From Bacillota bacterium (lineage in GTDB: Bacteria; Bacillota_A; Clostridia; Lachnospirales; WQUN01): a stretch of 48,060 nt of DNA. The first letter of the stretch is position 1, and every line of letters begins with the position of its first letter. The notes under the pieces are model-generated. The model saw only the letters and a list, made by a program, of their open reading frames with translations. It was not told the origin of the DNA and did no database searches. The stretch spans positions 1 to 48,060 of the forward strand of contig WQTQ01000235.1 of the NCBI GenBank assembly GCA_009786175.1, given 5' to 3'. Of this stretch, positions 1-8,142 are shown in pieces. Both the position numbers and the translations under genes were made by a program.

Positions 1-28
1 GTTCTACTCTTTTATTTATTTTTTCCAC

Positions 29-70
29 AGCCACAAGCACGCATGGCTACTGCTCTCGTGGCTCTTTTTA
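29..70 (+). terminator. Rho-independent terminator of a gene left of the window
   Basis: The arms AGCCAC (29-34) and GTGGCT (58-63) pair, and an inner AGCA/TGCT pairing extends the stem across small bulges. A T-rich tract (65-70) follows at once. It would end a rightward transcript that enters from outside the window, and it separates that unit from the tRNA promoter. Confidence 0.6.
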
Positions 71-129
71 TTCCTTGCTTGCTGCTGAAGTCAAGATTAT
101 ACACTGTAAAAATATTTCATACAACCCCC

Positions 130-158
130 TTGCATTTGGTATTATCCTGTGGTAGTAT
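130..158 (+). promoter_or_regulatory. Sigma-A promoter of tRNA-Tyr
   Basis: TTGCAT (130-135) and TAGTAT (153-158) are separated by exactly 17 bp. The predicted start, near 165, is just upstream of the mature tRNA 5' end at 169, as expected for a stable RNA promoter. Confidence 0.7.
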
Positions 159-168
159 TAAAGGCGTT

Positions 169-250
169 GGGAGGGTTCCCGAGTGGCCAAAGGGGACGGA
201 CTGTAACTCCGTTAGCTCAGCTTTCGAAGGTTCAAATCCTTCTCCTCCCA
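169..250 (+). tRNA. tRNA-Tyr (anticodon GTA)
   Basis: The acceptor arms GGGAGGG (169-175) and TCCTCCC (243-249) pair with one G-T wobble, and A250 is the discriminator. The anticodon stem ACGGA/TCCGT encloses a loop with GTA. A long variable arm makes it a class II tRNA, as bacterial tRNA-Tyr is. The T arm GAAGG-TTCAAAT-CCTTC is canonical. CCA is not encoded, so the 3' end must be added by nucleotidyltransferase. The gene lies about 0.6 kb upstream of tyrS, the enzyme that charges it, and is followed by its own hairpin. Confidence 0.95.
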
Positions 251-259
251 TGCTCATCT

Positions 260-294
260 AAGCCTTTGTCGCGCGCGACGGGGGCTTATTTCAT
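260..294 (+). terminator. Hairpin terminator after tRNA-Tyr
   Basis: AAGCCTTTGTCG (260-271) pairs with CGACGGGGGCTT (276-287) through 12 consecutive pairs, of which three are T-G wobbles, around a CGCG loop. A short T-rich tail (288-291) follows. Incomplete termination here could feed the HD-tyrS-engB genes, for which no separate promoter is evident. Confidence 0.6.
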
Positions 295-312
295 ATAAAA
301 GGAGATGCTAAC

Positions 313-867
313 ATGAATTTATCTACAGCAGAAGCAATTATGAAAAAGTACAACAAAGAGCCATTTCATATCCAGCATGCCCAAGCCGTGTCCGGCACAC
401 TGGGCTACTTTGCTAAAAAGTATGACCCGGGACGGGAAGAGTACTGGCGTGTAGTCGGCATTCTCCACGATACAGATTTTGAACAATATCCGGACCGGCA
501 TTGCGTAAAAGGCGAAGAAATTCTGGCTGCCGAAGGTGTTCCTGAAGACATAATCCGTTCTGCCTTAAGCCACGGCTGGGGTATGACAGGTTCACGCTTC
601 GAGCCGGAACATATAATGGAAAAAATCCAATACGCCATAGACGAACTAACAGGCCTGATAGGCGCGGCGGCGTTAATGCGCCCAAGTAAAAGCACATTGG
701 ACATGGAGCTTTCAAGTCTAAAGAAAAAATTTAAAGATAAAAAATTTGCCGCAGGGTGTTCACGTGATGTAATCCGCAATGGTGCCGAAATGCTTGGATG
801 GGAGCTGGACGAGCTGCTAAACGAGACGCTGCAGGCTATGAAAGAGGTGGAACAAAATGCGAACTAA
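313..867 (+). CDS. HD-domain phosphohydrolase-like protein
   Basis: This 184-residue soluble protein has the metal-binding pattern of the HD superfamily: His22, the His52-Asp53 doublet in GILHDTDFEQYP, His87 in LSHGWG and Asp110 in AIDEL. HD proteins of this size are commonly annotated as hydrolases; members act on nucleotides or phosphoesters, but nothing here fixes the substrate. The ATG at 313 has AAAGGAG nine bases upstream. The 3' end overlaps tyrS by 11 bp, so the two are translationally coupled and probably co-transcribed. The link with tyrS suggests a housekeeping role, though that is inference. Confidence 0.85.
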   Translation: MNLSTAEAIMKKYNKEPFHIQHAQAVSGTLGYFAKKYDPGREEYWRVVGILHDTDFEQYPDRHCVKGEEILAAEGVPEDIIRSALSHGWGMTGSRFEPEHIMEKIQYAIDELTGLIGAAALMRPSKSTLDMELSSLKKKFKDKKFAAGCSRDVIRNGAEMLGWELDELLNETLQAMKEVEQNAN

Positions 868-2074
868 CGCATTCGACATATTAATGGAGCGGGGCTTTAT
901 TGCCCAATGCACCCACGAGGAAGAACTTCGTGAATTAATGAATAAGGAAAAACTCACATTTTACATCGGTTACGACCCCACCGCAGACAGCCTTACCGCG
1001 GGGCATTTCCTAACCCTAATGGCACTTGCCCATTTATATAGGGCCGGACACAGGCCAATAACCCTAATGGGTACAGGCACCGGTATGATTGGCGACCCTT
1101 CCGACCGTACGGATATGCGCGGGGTTAATTCCCGCGAAACCGTTAACCACTACATCAGCTGCTTTAAAAAGCAATTCGCCCGCTTTGTAGATTACGAAGA
1201 CGGCAAAACCATAATGGAAGAAAACGACTGGCTGCTGGACCTTAAGCTGGTAGACTTTATGCGGGATTACGGCGTTCATTTTTCCGTAAACAGGATGCTT
1301 ACGGCAGAATGCTATAAATCGCGTTTGGCAGACGGCCTTACAGCCTTCGAATTCACATACATGCTGCTGCAAGCCTACGACTTTTTAGAGCTGTACCGAC
1401 GTTATGGCTGCACCGTGCAATTTGGCGGAAACGACCAATGGTCAAATATTATTGCCGGGGTAGAACTTATCCGCAAGGTAGAAAAAAAACAGGCCTATGG
1501 TGCGACATTTACCTTACTTACCACCGGTGACGGCGGCAAAATGGGCAAATCTGCAGGCAATGCCGTGTGGCTGGACGCGAACAAGACCCCGCCCTTCGAC
1601 TTCTACCAATACTGGCGCAACACGGAAGACTCAGCCATAATCCGCAACTTGAAACTCCTTACCTTCTTATCCATGGACGAAATTGACGAAATGGCTAAAT
1701 GGCAAGGTTCCGAGCTTAACAAAGCAAAAGAAATTTTAGCTTATGAAGTAACCAAGACCGTTCACGGGCAGGAAGAGGCGGACAAAGCCCAGGCTGCTGC
1801 GCGGGCACTGTTTACAAAAGGCGCGGAACTGGATTTGGAATCTGTACCATGTGTAGACATTCCCGCCGGGCTAACGGCCATAGAGGTGCTGGAAGCCATG
1901 AAATTAATCCCGTCCCGCGGGGAAGGCCGCCGCTTAATTTCCCAAGGCGGTGTGTCATTAAACGGCGAAAAAATAACCGCTTTCGACCAGGTTATTGGCG
2001 AAGCGGATTTTAAAGACGGCTACATTCTTATCCAAAAGGGCAAAAAAGCTTACCACAGGGGCCGCCTGGTATGA
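857..2074 (+). CDS. tyrS: Tyrosyl-tRNA synthetase
   Basis: This class I synthetase (405 residues) attaches tyrosine to tRNA-Tyr. The nucleotide fold opens with YIGYDPTADSL and the HIGH-equivalent TAGH (47-50). The KMSKS loop reads KMGKS (228-232). FGGNDQWSNI (189-198) is the conserved tyrosine/ATP-site region, and the C-terminal 65 residues form an S4 RNA-binding domain. The first His of HIGH is replaced by Thr, which I recall as a common state in clostridial TyrRS and not a defect. The ATG at 857 lies inside the end of the HD gene behind GAGGTG. The stop overlaps the engB start by 4 bp. No T-box leader is present, unlike many Firmicute tyrS genes. Confidence 0.97.
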   Translation: MRTNAFDILMERGFIAQCTHEEELRELMNKEKLTFYIGYDPTADSLTAGHFLTLMALAHLYRAGHRPITLMGTGTGMIGDPSDRTDMRGVNSRETVNHYISCFKKQFARFVDYEDGKTIMEENDWLLDLKLVDFMRDYGVHFSVNRMLTAECYKSRLADGLTAFEFTYMLLQAYDFLELYRRYGCTVQFGGNDQWSNIIAGVELIRKVEKKQAYGATFTLLTTGDGGKMGKSAGNAVWLDANKTPPFDFYQYWRNTEDSAIIRNLKLLTFLSMDEIDEMAKWQGSELNKAKEILAYEVTKTVHGQEEADKAQAAARALFTKGAELDLESVPCVDIPAGLTAIEVLEAMKLIPSRGEGRRLISQGGVSLNGEKITAFDQVIGEADFKDGYILIQKGKKAYHRGRLV

Positions 2075-2667
2075 GTGTAATTATTAACAACACAGACATA
2101 GCCACAACAGGCGTAAGGCCGGAGCATTTCCCGGATACGGGCTGGCCGGAGGTTGCTTTCGTGGGCAAGTCTAACGTGGGCAAGTCGTCTCTTATAAACG
2201 CCATGCTGGGGCGCAAAAAATTGGCCCGCACAAGTCAAACGCCGGGCAAAACACGCACCATAAATTTTTTCCATGTAGAAAGCAAACTGTACTTTGTAGA
2301 CCTTCCGGGCTACGGATATGCCCGCGTAAGCAAGTCCGAATCGGAAAAATGGGGAGAAATGGTAGAAGGATACCTTAAAGACCGCCCTCAGTTAAAACGG
2401 ATTTTCCTTTTAGTGGATATCCGCCACGAGCCCGGTGTCAATGACAAAATGTTGTACGAATGGTTTCTGCATTACGGCTTACCATTTACTGTAGTTGCCA
2501 CAAAAAGCGATAAGTTAAAGCGCAGCCAAGTACAAAAACACTTGGCCATAATACGCCGCGGCCTTGGCGCGCCCCAGCCGCCAATACCATTCTCCAGCGA
2601 GACAAAAGATGGCCGCGACCAATTATGGAGCCTTATTGTGGACAGTTGCGGGGTAAGTATGTTATAA
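2071..2667 (+). CDS. engB: Ribosome biogenesis GTPase EngB/YsxC
   Basis: This 198-residue TrmE-Era-EngA type GTPase is needed for late assembly of the 50S subunit. All G motifs are visible: P-loop GKSNVGKS (32-39), a G2 threonine in the TRTINFF region, G3 DLPG (77-80) and G4 TKSD (144-147). The length is usual for YsxC (about 195-210 residues). The start ATG overlaps the tyrS stop (ATGA), which indicates coupling. Placing a ribosome-assembly GTPase behind a synthetase fits one growth-linked operon. Confidence 0.95.
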   Translation: MSVIINNTDIATTGVRPEHFPDTGWPEVAFVGKSNVGKSSLINAMLGRKKLARTSQTPGKTRTINFFHVESKLYFVDLPGYGYARVSKSESEKWGEMVEGYLKDRPQLKRIFLLVDIRHEPGVNDKMLYEWFLHYGLPFTVVATKSDKLKRSQVQKHLAIIRRGLGAPQPPIPFSSETKDGRDQLWSLIVDSCGVSML

Positions 2668-2668
2668 T
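2639..2668 (+). promoter_or_regulatory. Internal promoter for the S1-domain gene
   Basis: TGGACA (2639-2644), an 18-bp spacer and a perfect TATAAT (2663-2668) overlap the last codons of engB. The predicted start near 2675 gives the downstream gene a leader of about 25 nt that keeps its ribosome site. Confidence 0.55.
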
Positions 2669-2698
2669 TAAGGTTGCAAATTGAAAGGCGGCGAATAG

Positions 2699-3121
2699 AT
2701 GTCCGAGAATTCCAAGCCTGCCTTGGTGGTAGGCGAAATATACGATGGCAAAGTGCTGAAAATCAAACCCTTTGGCGCGATTGTATCATTACCCGGCAAT
2801 GTACTTGGGCTGGTACACATTTCTCAAATAGCCAATGGGTTTATACAAAGTGTGGAAGACGTTGTTGACATAGGTGATGATGTTTTGGTACGGGTTGTTT
2901 CAATAGAAGCCGGGTCGGGCAAAATATCCCTATCTATGAAAGACGTGCCCCAGCTTACCGGCCATGACGACGAAGATGATGACTACGGATACGTTAACGA
3001 TACCCCCGTAGTAATTTCACCGGCGCAGGCCGCCTCCTTTGAAGAAAAGCTGAAATCTTGGCAAAAACTTTCCAGTGACCGCATTGCAGGTATAAACAGG
3101 CGTAACAAACGCAGGAAATAA
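2699..3121 (+). CDS. S1-domain RNA-binding protein (YabR/YugI-like)
   Basis: This 140-residue protein has one S1/OB-fold domain at about residues 9-83, recognisable from VGEIYDGKVLKIKPFGAIV, LVHISQI and KISLSMKDV. An acidic linker (HDDEDDDYGY) and a basic tail (NRRNKRRK) follow. Single-S1 proteins of this size in Firmicutes (YabR, YugI, CvfD) bind RNA or ribosomes and modulate translation; which one this matches is not certain. The ATG at 2699 is preceded by AAAGGCGG. The gene ends at a bidirectional terminator shared with the convergent sugar-import operon. Confidence 0.85.
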   Translation: MSENSKPALVVGEIYDGKVLKIKPFGAIVSLPGNVLGLVHISQIANGFIQSVEDVVDIGDDVLVRVVSIEAGSGKISLSMKDVPQLTGHDDEDDDYGYVNDTPVVISPAQAASFEEKLKSWQKLSSDRIAGINRRNKRRK

Positions 3122-3158
3122 AAACTACCCCCTGATATCAGGGGGTAAGTTTTTATTG
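3121..3158. terminator. Bidirectional terminator; palindrome family copy 1
   Basis: A perfect 22-bp palindrome at 3126-3147 contains the core ACCCCCTGATATCAGGGGGT. It has AAAAC before it and GTTTTTATT after it, so both strands give a GC stem followed by a U tract. It lies between the stops of the convergent S1 and solute-binding genes and can end both transcripts. Five more copies of the core are present in the window. Confidence 0.85.
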
Positions 3159-3166
3159 TTATTTTA

Positions 3167-4825
3167 TTATGGAAGCATTGTGGCATCGCCATGGACATCA
3201 TACCACAATTGCCTACGTTCATCGATGGCGGCCTGAGCAAAGCTTCTAAGCAGTTCGCCCATTTCTCTGTCGTATACAGCATCAAAATCTGCTACAGGCG
3301 CAACTATTGCCCTGGCCCATGCAGCATTTCCTCTATCGCGGATTGTGTCACCCATGCCTGCTTCCGCAGTTACGGAATCTGCACCTACATTTCCAAAAAT
3401 ACGTACATCTGTTGTTTGCACTCTTACCGCTTCTTCAATTAAACGGGCTTCAACACCTGCATAACCAAGGGCTCTTGACCTTTGTGTAAGCGAAAAATCG
3501 CCAAGGTCAAGTCCGTTAATGGGCATTGTTAAATCATAGTTCATACCTGAGTTCATTACATAGCGGCTGCCAGGCTCGGCAGGGATATTTCTTAACGCAC
3601 CGTCAGGCATTACTTCGTGGTTAATTCCCTCGAAGCCTGTCTGTAAGAATTTATTCACGTCGGGACGTGAAAGAAAGTCTAAATAGAGTAGTGCTGCAAT
3701 AGGTTCCGTACTTGTTGCGGGTACGAACAAGTTACGATCTGTGCCCGCGCCAAGTATTTTGCGGTAATAACCCGCATCGTTTTGGAAAGCATTTACCGCA
3801 ATAAAGTTTGCTTGCGTTCCGCGCAGTTCATGCATACGGCCTGTCCAGCCTTCACTGCCGTCACGGTACGGCATATCCCAGCTGTGCATTAACGCACCTA
3901 CAAAACCGGCTCTTACTTGATTATCCGGTGTATCGTTACCCATGCCGTAAAGCGCAAAGTCAGGGTCTATTAAGCCCATGTGGAACCATCTGTTTAATAC
4001 ACGGATTGCTTCTTTTACGCCTGGGCGGAAGAAATTTCTTGCGCCGCCGGTGTCATATATATAAAGATCTCTGTCGGTAATGGCATCTGGTATAAAGCTT
4101 TCGATAAGCGGCCCGGCTACCCAGCCAATATCTTCTGTCATACGAAGCGGAACAATGTGCGGAGCATCTGGCCCCAAAAGTAATTCTGCGTTTTCAGAAA
4201 ATGCTACAAGCGCGTCTTCAAACTCCTGCAAAGTGGAAGGCAGCGGCAAGCCAAGTATTTCAAGCCAGTCTTCGCGGATAAAGGTTATAAATCTTTGGTT
4301 AAACGCCTGTGTACCAAGTACAGACCATATTTCGCCTGTTTCACGGTTTTGGTTCCAATACAAATGACTTCTGCCAAGCCTGTTCCACAGATTAGGGAAA
4401 AGTTCTTCGCTTCCGTCCAGGAAAGGTTGAAGATTCCATACTGCACCCTGCCTGCCGAATTCTTCGATTGTAGGCCAGTTAAATGTGTAGCTTACGTCCG
4501 GTGCAACGCCTTCTGCCAGCATTATTGTAAGCTCTTCAACTTCGTTCCAGCGGTAAATAGCTTTAAATGTCACAGCAACATTGTGATACCTTAACATACC
4601 CTCTTTAATGAAGTCTGTAAATGCGTTGTCTGTAGGATCCGAGCCACCGTCGTTTCTGCGGTCCCATGTTGCAACAACAATGGAACGCTGGTCGATAAAG
4701 CGACCATTTTCGTCCAAGCCGGAATCTTCCAGCGAAATGCTTGCTGCACCCGGGCGAGGTTCCCTGTTGCAAGCCGCAAGTACCCCCAGACTTAATACAA
4801 GTAAAACAAAAAGCAGTTTTTTCAT
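3167..4825 (-). CDS. Extracellular carbohydrate-binding lipoprotein (LplA/YtcQ-like)
   Basis: This 552-residue solute-binding protein of a carbohydrate ABC importer has a signal peptide at residues 1-18 ending in a lipobox LAAC, so Cys19 would be lipidated and the protein anchored outside the membrane. The length matches the large oligosaccharide-binding proteins found with LplB/LplC-type permeases (about 500-560 residues), longer than maltose-type binders. GGAGG lies eight bases before the ATG at 4825. It is the last gene of a leftward operon behind two permease genes. No glycoside hydrolase or ATPase is adjacent, so the sugar cannot be named. Confidence 0.88.
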   Translation of the reverse strand: MKKLLFVLLVLSLGVLAACNREPRPGAASISLEDSGLDENGRFIDQRSIVVATWDRRNDGGSDPTDNAFTDFIKEGMLRYHNVAVTFKAIYRWNEVEELTIMLAEGVAPDVSYTFNWPTIEEFGRQGAVWNLQPFLDGSEELFPNLWNRLGRSHLYWNQNRETGEIWSVLGTQAFNQRFITFIREDWLEILGLPLPSTLQEFEDALVAFSENAELLLGPDAPHIVPLRMTEDIGWVAGPLIESFIPDAITDRDLYIYDTGGARNFFRPGVKEAIRVLNRWFHMGLIDPDFALYGMGNDTPDNQVRAGFVGALMHSWDMPYRDGSEGWTGRMHELRGTQANFIAVNAFQNDAGYYRKILGAGTDRNLFVPATSTEPIAALLYLDFLSRPDVNKFLQTGFEGINHEVMPDGALRNIPAEPGSRYVMNSGMNYDLTMPINGLDLGDFSLTQRSRALGYAGVEARLIEEAVRVQTTDVRIFGNVGADSVTAEAGMGDTIRDRGNAAWARAIVAPVADFDAVYDREMGELLRSFAQAAIDERRQLWYDVHGDATMLP

Positions 4826-4854
4826 TGCTTGATTCCTCCATTCTTTTTCCTTTT

Positions 4855-5721
4855 TTATTCTTTTACTGCCCCAAGCGTTACACCCGCAACAAAGTATTTT
4901 TGCAGAAACGGGTAAACAATTAATATAGGGACGGTTGCAATTACTATCGTTGCCGTTCTTGCCGATTCTGCCATACCTGTAGGCATACCGCCATCTAAAT
5001 GCGCATCTACGGCTTGTAAACCCTGTTGTATGTTATATAACAAAAGCTGAATAGGAGCCCATTCCAATGCGCGGCGTAAAAATACTAATGCATCACCATA
5101 CGAATTCCAACGGCCAACGGCATAGAATAACGCAATTGTAGCAAGTGCCGGTTTTGAAAGCGGTAGATATACTTTTAGAAGAACTTGAATGGGGTTTGCA
5201 CCGTCCATTTCTGCCGATTCTCTAAGGCTGTCGGGTATCCCGTAAAAAAATGAACGCATCAGGAGAAAATTAAATATGCTAAGTGCCCCCGGGAGAATTA
5301 ACACCAGTGGATGGTCGATAAGTCCCAGAGTTCGCATCCACAGGAATGTAGGGATCATACCTGCGCCAAAATACATTGTGAAAATTAAGTAAATATTAAT
5401 AAGCTTGCGCCCTTTTAAATCTTTGTACACAAACGGGTATGCACACAAAACCGTCAGTGTTAATGATAGAACTGTGACTATAACCGTTAAAATTGCGGTC
5501 CATGCAAGTGCGCGAGGGTATTTAGGGTCGGACCATACGATGCGAAACGCATCGAAGTTTAGCCCTACGGGAAAGATACCCACTTCATTACGAATTAGAG
5601 CTTCGGGAGCACTCATGGCACGAGAAAAAACATTCATTACCGGCATGATGCACAGTAAAATTAAGATGATGAAAATAAAAACAATTATCCAGTCGCCTAT
5701 TTTTGACTTATTATATGCCAT
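4855..5721 (-). CDS. Carbohydrate ABC permease (LplC/YtcP-like)
   Basis: This 288-residue inner-membrane permease has about six hydrophobic segments, starting with IIVFIFIILILLCIMPVMN. The EAA loop that docks the ATPase is visible as SLRESAEMDGANPIQVLLKV. The C-terminus LGAVKE is typical of the YtcP/LplC group. An upstream in-frame ATG would add 55 residues, but it lies inside the preceding permease gene. The ATG at 5721 has GAGGTGAG just upstream and gives the usual family length, so it is chosen. The gap to the preceding gene is 10 bp and to the binding-protein gene 29 bp. Confidence 0.9.
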   Translation of the reverse strand: MAYNKSKIGDWIIVFIFIILILLCIMPVMNVFSRAMSAPEALIRNEVGIFPVGLNFDAFRIVWSDPKYPRALAWTAILTVIVTVLSLTLTVLCAYPFVYKDLKGRKLINIYLIFTMYFGAGMIPTFLWMRTLGLIDHPLVLILPGALSIFNFLLMRSFFYGIPDSLRESAEMDGANPIQVLLKVYLPLSKPALATIALFYAVGRWNSYGDALVFLRRALEWAPIQLLLYNIQQGLQAVDAHLDGGMPTGMAESARTATIVIATVPILIVYPFLQKYFVAGVTLGAVKE

Positions 5722-5731
5722 AATCTCACCT

Positions 5732-6688
5732 CTATATAATTCCGTGTTCACCAAAGCGTTTGGCAACAGCGTTAGCAGATAAAAGGAACACCATACCAAC
5801 AACAGATTGGAACAACCCAACAGCGGCCGCCAAGGATTGTTGCATACCTTGTACGCCCCGCTGGAAAACATAAACTTCAATAACATCGGACACAGGGAAT
5901 ACCAGTGGGTTACGCATTGCCATTACACGCTCGAAGTTGTTACCCATTATTCCGCCTATGGCAAGTATGAATAACAGTATCATAACAGTACGTATACCGG
6001 GCAATGTTATGTGCCATATCATTCTGAAACGTTTTGCACCGTCTACAGCAGCGGCTTCATACAAACCCGGGTCGATTGCGGTAATTGCCGCAAGATAGAT
6101 AATTGTCCCCCAACCCATACTCTGCCATATTCCAATTAGAATATACGAAAAAATCCAATGAGTTGTATTGGTTAAAAAGGGGATTGAAGACCCAAAAAAT
6201 GTATTTACCAAGCCCCTGGCCGCCAAAACTTGTGTGGCAATGCCTGCAATAATTGCCCATGATAAAAAGTGCGGCATGTACAAAACGGTTTGAGTTACGC
6301 GTTTAAACGCTTTAAACCGCAGTTCGTTTAACAAAATAGCCAACACAATTGGTACGGGAAAGCCCAAAACAAGTTGCAGCAGGCTAAGCACAAATGTATT
6401 ACGCAAAGCTTCGCGGAACAGCGCGTCGTTAAACGCCTGTATGAAAAATTGGAACCCATAATTTTCTGCCCAGCCGCGTTCAAGAACAGGCCACAGGAAC
6501 ATGTTGTTCTTAAATGCCGCAAGGATATTAATCATAGGGCCGTATCTAAAAATTAGAACCTGTATCATTGGTAGCAGTAAAATTGCATACAACATCCAAT
6601 AGCGTTTAAAATGCTGCTTATTCTTATTTCTTTTTTTTTGACGCGCTAAAATTTTGTTTTCGCGGTTTATAGCTACACCGGCACCCAC
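5732..6688 (-). CDS. Carbohydrate ABC permease (LplB/YteP-like)
   Basis: This first gene of the importer operon encodes about 318 residues with six membrane segments. The first is YWMLYAILLLPMIQVLIF and the EAA loop reads GLYEAAAVDGAKRFRMIWHI. The basic N-terminus before the first segment is typical of LplB/YteP. I chose the GTG at 6688, because GGGAGG lies eight bases upstream. An ATG at 6721 would add 11 residues but has no ribosome site. Importers of this type usually borrow a shared MsmX-like ATPase encoded elsewhere, which fits the lack of one here. No convincing promoter is visible in the AT-rich 170 bp upstream. Confidence 0.88.
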   Translation of the reverse strand: MGAGVAINRENKILARQKKRNKNKQHFKRYWMLYAILLLPMIQVLIFRYGPMINILAAFKNNMFLWPVLERGWAENYGFQFFIQAFNDALFREALRNTFVLSLLQLVLGFPVPIVLAILLNELRFKAFKRVTQTVLYMPHFLSWAIIAGIATQVLAARGLVNTFFGSSIPFLTNTTHWIFSYILIGIWQSMGWGTIIYLAAITAIDPGLYEAAAVDGAKRFRMIWHITLPGIRTVMILLFILAIGGIMGNNFERVMAMRNPLVFPVSDVIEVYVFQRGVQGMQQSLAAAVGLFQSVVGMVFLLSANAVAKRFGEHGII

Positions 6689-6900
6689 TATGTACGCCTC
6701 CCACCAATACTCTTCTGCCATTGAAAAGTAATGGTTGTCTATATTTCACAATTAAATTATGGCCATGCGAACGTTAAATGTATTATTCAACTGTGTAAAA
6801 AGACTATAACGCAAAATATAGTGAAAATACATAGACTAATTAAATAAATTATGTGTTTTTTAACAGATATTCTATAATGAAAGAGTTGCGGCTTCTGTGA

Positions 6901-6934
6901 AACAAGCCACCAGAGTACGTACCGGTGGCTTGTT
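6901..6934 (-). terminator. Hairpin after the secreted SH3b gene
   Basis: AACAAGCCACC (6901-6911) and GGTGGCTTGTT (6924-6934) form a perfect 11-bp stem 35 bp past the stop of the SH3b gene. On the minus strand only three T residues follow, so it may be a weak terminator or an mRNA-stabilising hairpin. Confidence 0.6.
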
Positions 6935-6969
6935 AAGGAGTTTCGATCTATTAAAATACGAAAAAGCGA

Positions 6970-8142
6970 TTATTGGATATACCGTCCGAATACCCAACCG
7001 ATACCGCGGGCTGTTTCTACTTGAACCCAGTTACCTTGGCGGCTTAAAATTGTTACAATGTCGCCGTTGTGCAGCCAGCCAATTGCCCTGTGGTTAACAC
7101 CCGAACCGCTGCGCAGGGTTAAGGAATGCGCGGTTACCGTGGCAGTGTTGACTGCCTGCTGAACAGGCGGGGCTACTTCTTGCTGCGGAGTTGGTTCTTC
7201 GGGAGTAACTACCGCAGGTGCAGCGGGTTGAGGCGGAATGGGGAGTGTCAGTTCCCCGGTTGGGATTGGCGAGGTGGGTTGTGGGTCCGGTTGAGGGGTT
7301 GGGTCAGGGTCTTGCGTAGGTATCGTTGCCTCGGATTCAGGTTGCACTAATTGGTCCGCAGGGATTAGTATTATTGTAGGCCTAATACTCCAAAATCCTG
7401 TGCCAGGTGAAACCTCTGGACTAAAATCCGATGTAGGACAAACTACAAGTCCGTCTGGTAAGGTGCTGTCCGGGTCAATCACTATCCGAAATTTCGGTTT
7501 CCCTATCCACGTAATGTCACGTATGTTTCTCATAAAAAAGCCAAATGAGTCGGCACTAACGGTAGCAATTAATTCATCACCTTCATATACGTTTACACGT
7601 ACATCATATCTTTCCAGATTAATAATCGGCCTATCATCTTCGGTACGAAAACGAATCGAAATGTTCAGCCCTCGCTCAGTACCATACCCCGGCCATGGAT
7701 CCGGAGCCAAATTAGGGTCATCAGAATCCGGGCGTAAATAAATGATTACATGACCAAGCCAAAATTGCCCTACGGTTTGAAATAGAAATTCCGATGAAGT
7801 ATCCATTCTGTCTTCACAGGTTTTCCATCCCTCCGGCAGTTCTGTCAACTCAACCCGCCATTCAGGTGCCACTACCCTTATGACAGCAAAATCTTCAAAG
7901 AAAACACCTTTTGCACCATCGTCGTCGGCATAGCCTAAAAACACATCGCCATCGTAGATACGGATTGTACTGTGGTCAACCTCAATCGGATTTCCTGACC
8001 AATCATATACACGTATCCATAAAATTGCACCGCCTTCATTTTCTTCTGCGTATGCTGTTGAAAGTGTGAGCGGTGTAGTAATGCCAAGTGTTAACATAAA
8101 AACTAATGTCATACATAAAATTTTTTTGAGCATATTTCTCAT
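6970..8142 (-). CDS. Secreted protein with C-terminal SH3b domain
   Basis: This 390-residue exported protein has a signal peptide at about residues 1-32, ending near STAYA. Two consecutive beta-rich segments of about 100 residues (roughly 38-140 and 152-255) resemble each other: IRIYDGDVFLGYADDD matches VNVYEGDELIATVSAD, and later WRVELTELPEGW matches FRIVIDPDSTLPDG. A linker of about 60 residues rich in Pro and Gln follows. A bacterial SH3 domain fills the last 60 residues (LTLRSGSGVNHRAIGWLHNG and GWVFGRYIQ), a module that usually binds cell-wall peptide. AGGAGG lies nine bases before the ATG at 8142. The leader runs back to an invertible-looking promoter element. Function unknown; a wall-attached surface protein is likely. 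Confidence 0.85.
   Translation of the reverse strand: MRNMLKKILCMTLVFMLTLGITTPLTLSTAYAEENEGGAILWIRVYDWSGNPIEVDHSTIRIYDGDVFLGYADDDGAKGVFFEDFAVIRVVAPEWRVELTELPEGWKTCEDRMDTSSEFLFQTVGQFWLGHVIIYLRPDSDDPNLAPDPWPGYGTERGLNISIRFRTEDDRPIINLERYDVRVNVYEGDELIATVSADSFGFFMRNIRDITWIGKPKFRIVIDPDSTLPDGLVVCPTSDFSPEVSPGTGFWSIRPTIILIPADQLVQPESEATIPTQDPDPTPQPDPQPTSPIPTGELTLPIPPQPAAPAVVTPEEPTPQQEVAPPVQQAVNTATVTAHSLTLRSGSGVNHRAIGWLHNGDIVTILSRQGNWVQVETARGIGWVFGRYIQ

Noticed and set aside
43..261. 72-codon plus-strand open frame across the tRNA
   Set aside because: It runs through the upstream terminator, promoter and tRNA-Tyr and has no ribosome site.
857..2074. Loss of the HIGH motif in TyrRS (TAGH) as a defect
   Set aside because: The rest of the enzyme is intact and Thr at this position is, to my recollection, common in clostridial TyrRS.
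2674..2868. 64-codon plus-strand frame overlapping the S1-domain gene
   Set aside because: It is a shifted-frame shadow of the S1 gene, which has clear domain identity.
5722..5886. 55-residue N-terminal extension of the LplC-like permease
   Set aside because: It overlaps the preceding permease gene in another frame, while ATG 5721 has a ribosome site and gives the family length.
7126..7350. Plus-strand frame opposite the SH3b gene linker
   Set aside because: It is the antisense reading of the Pro/Gln-rich linker; low complexity explains the open frame.
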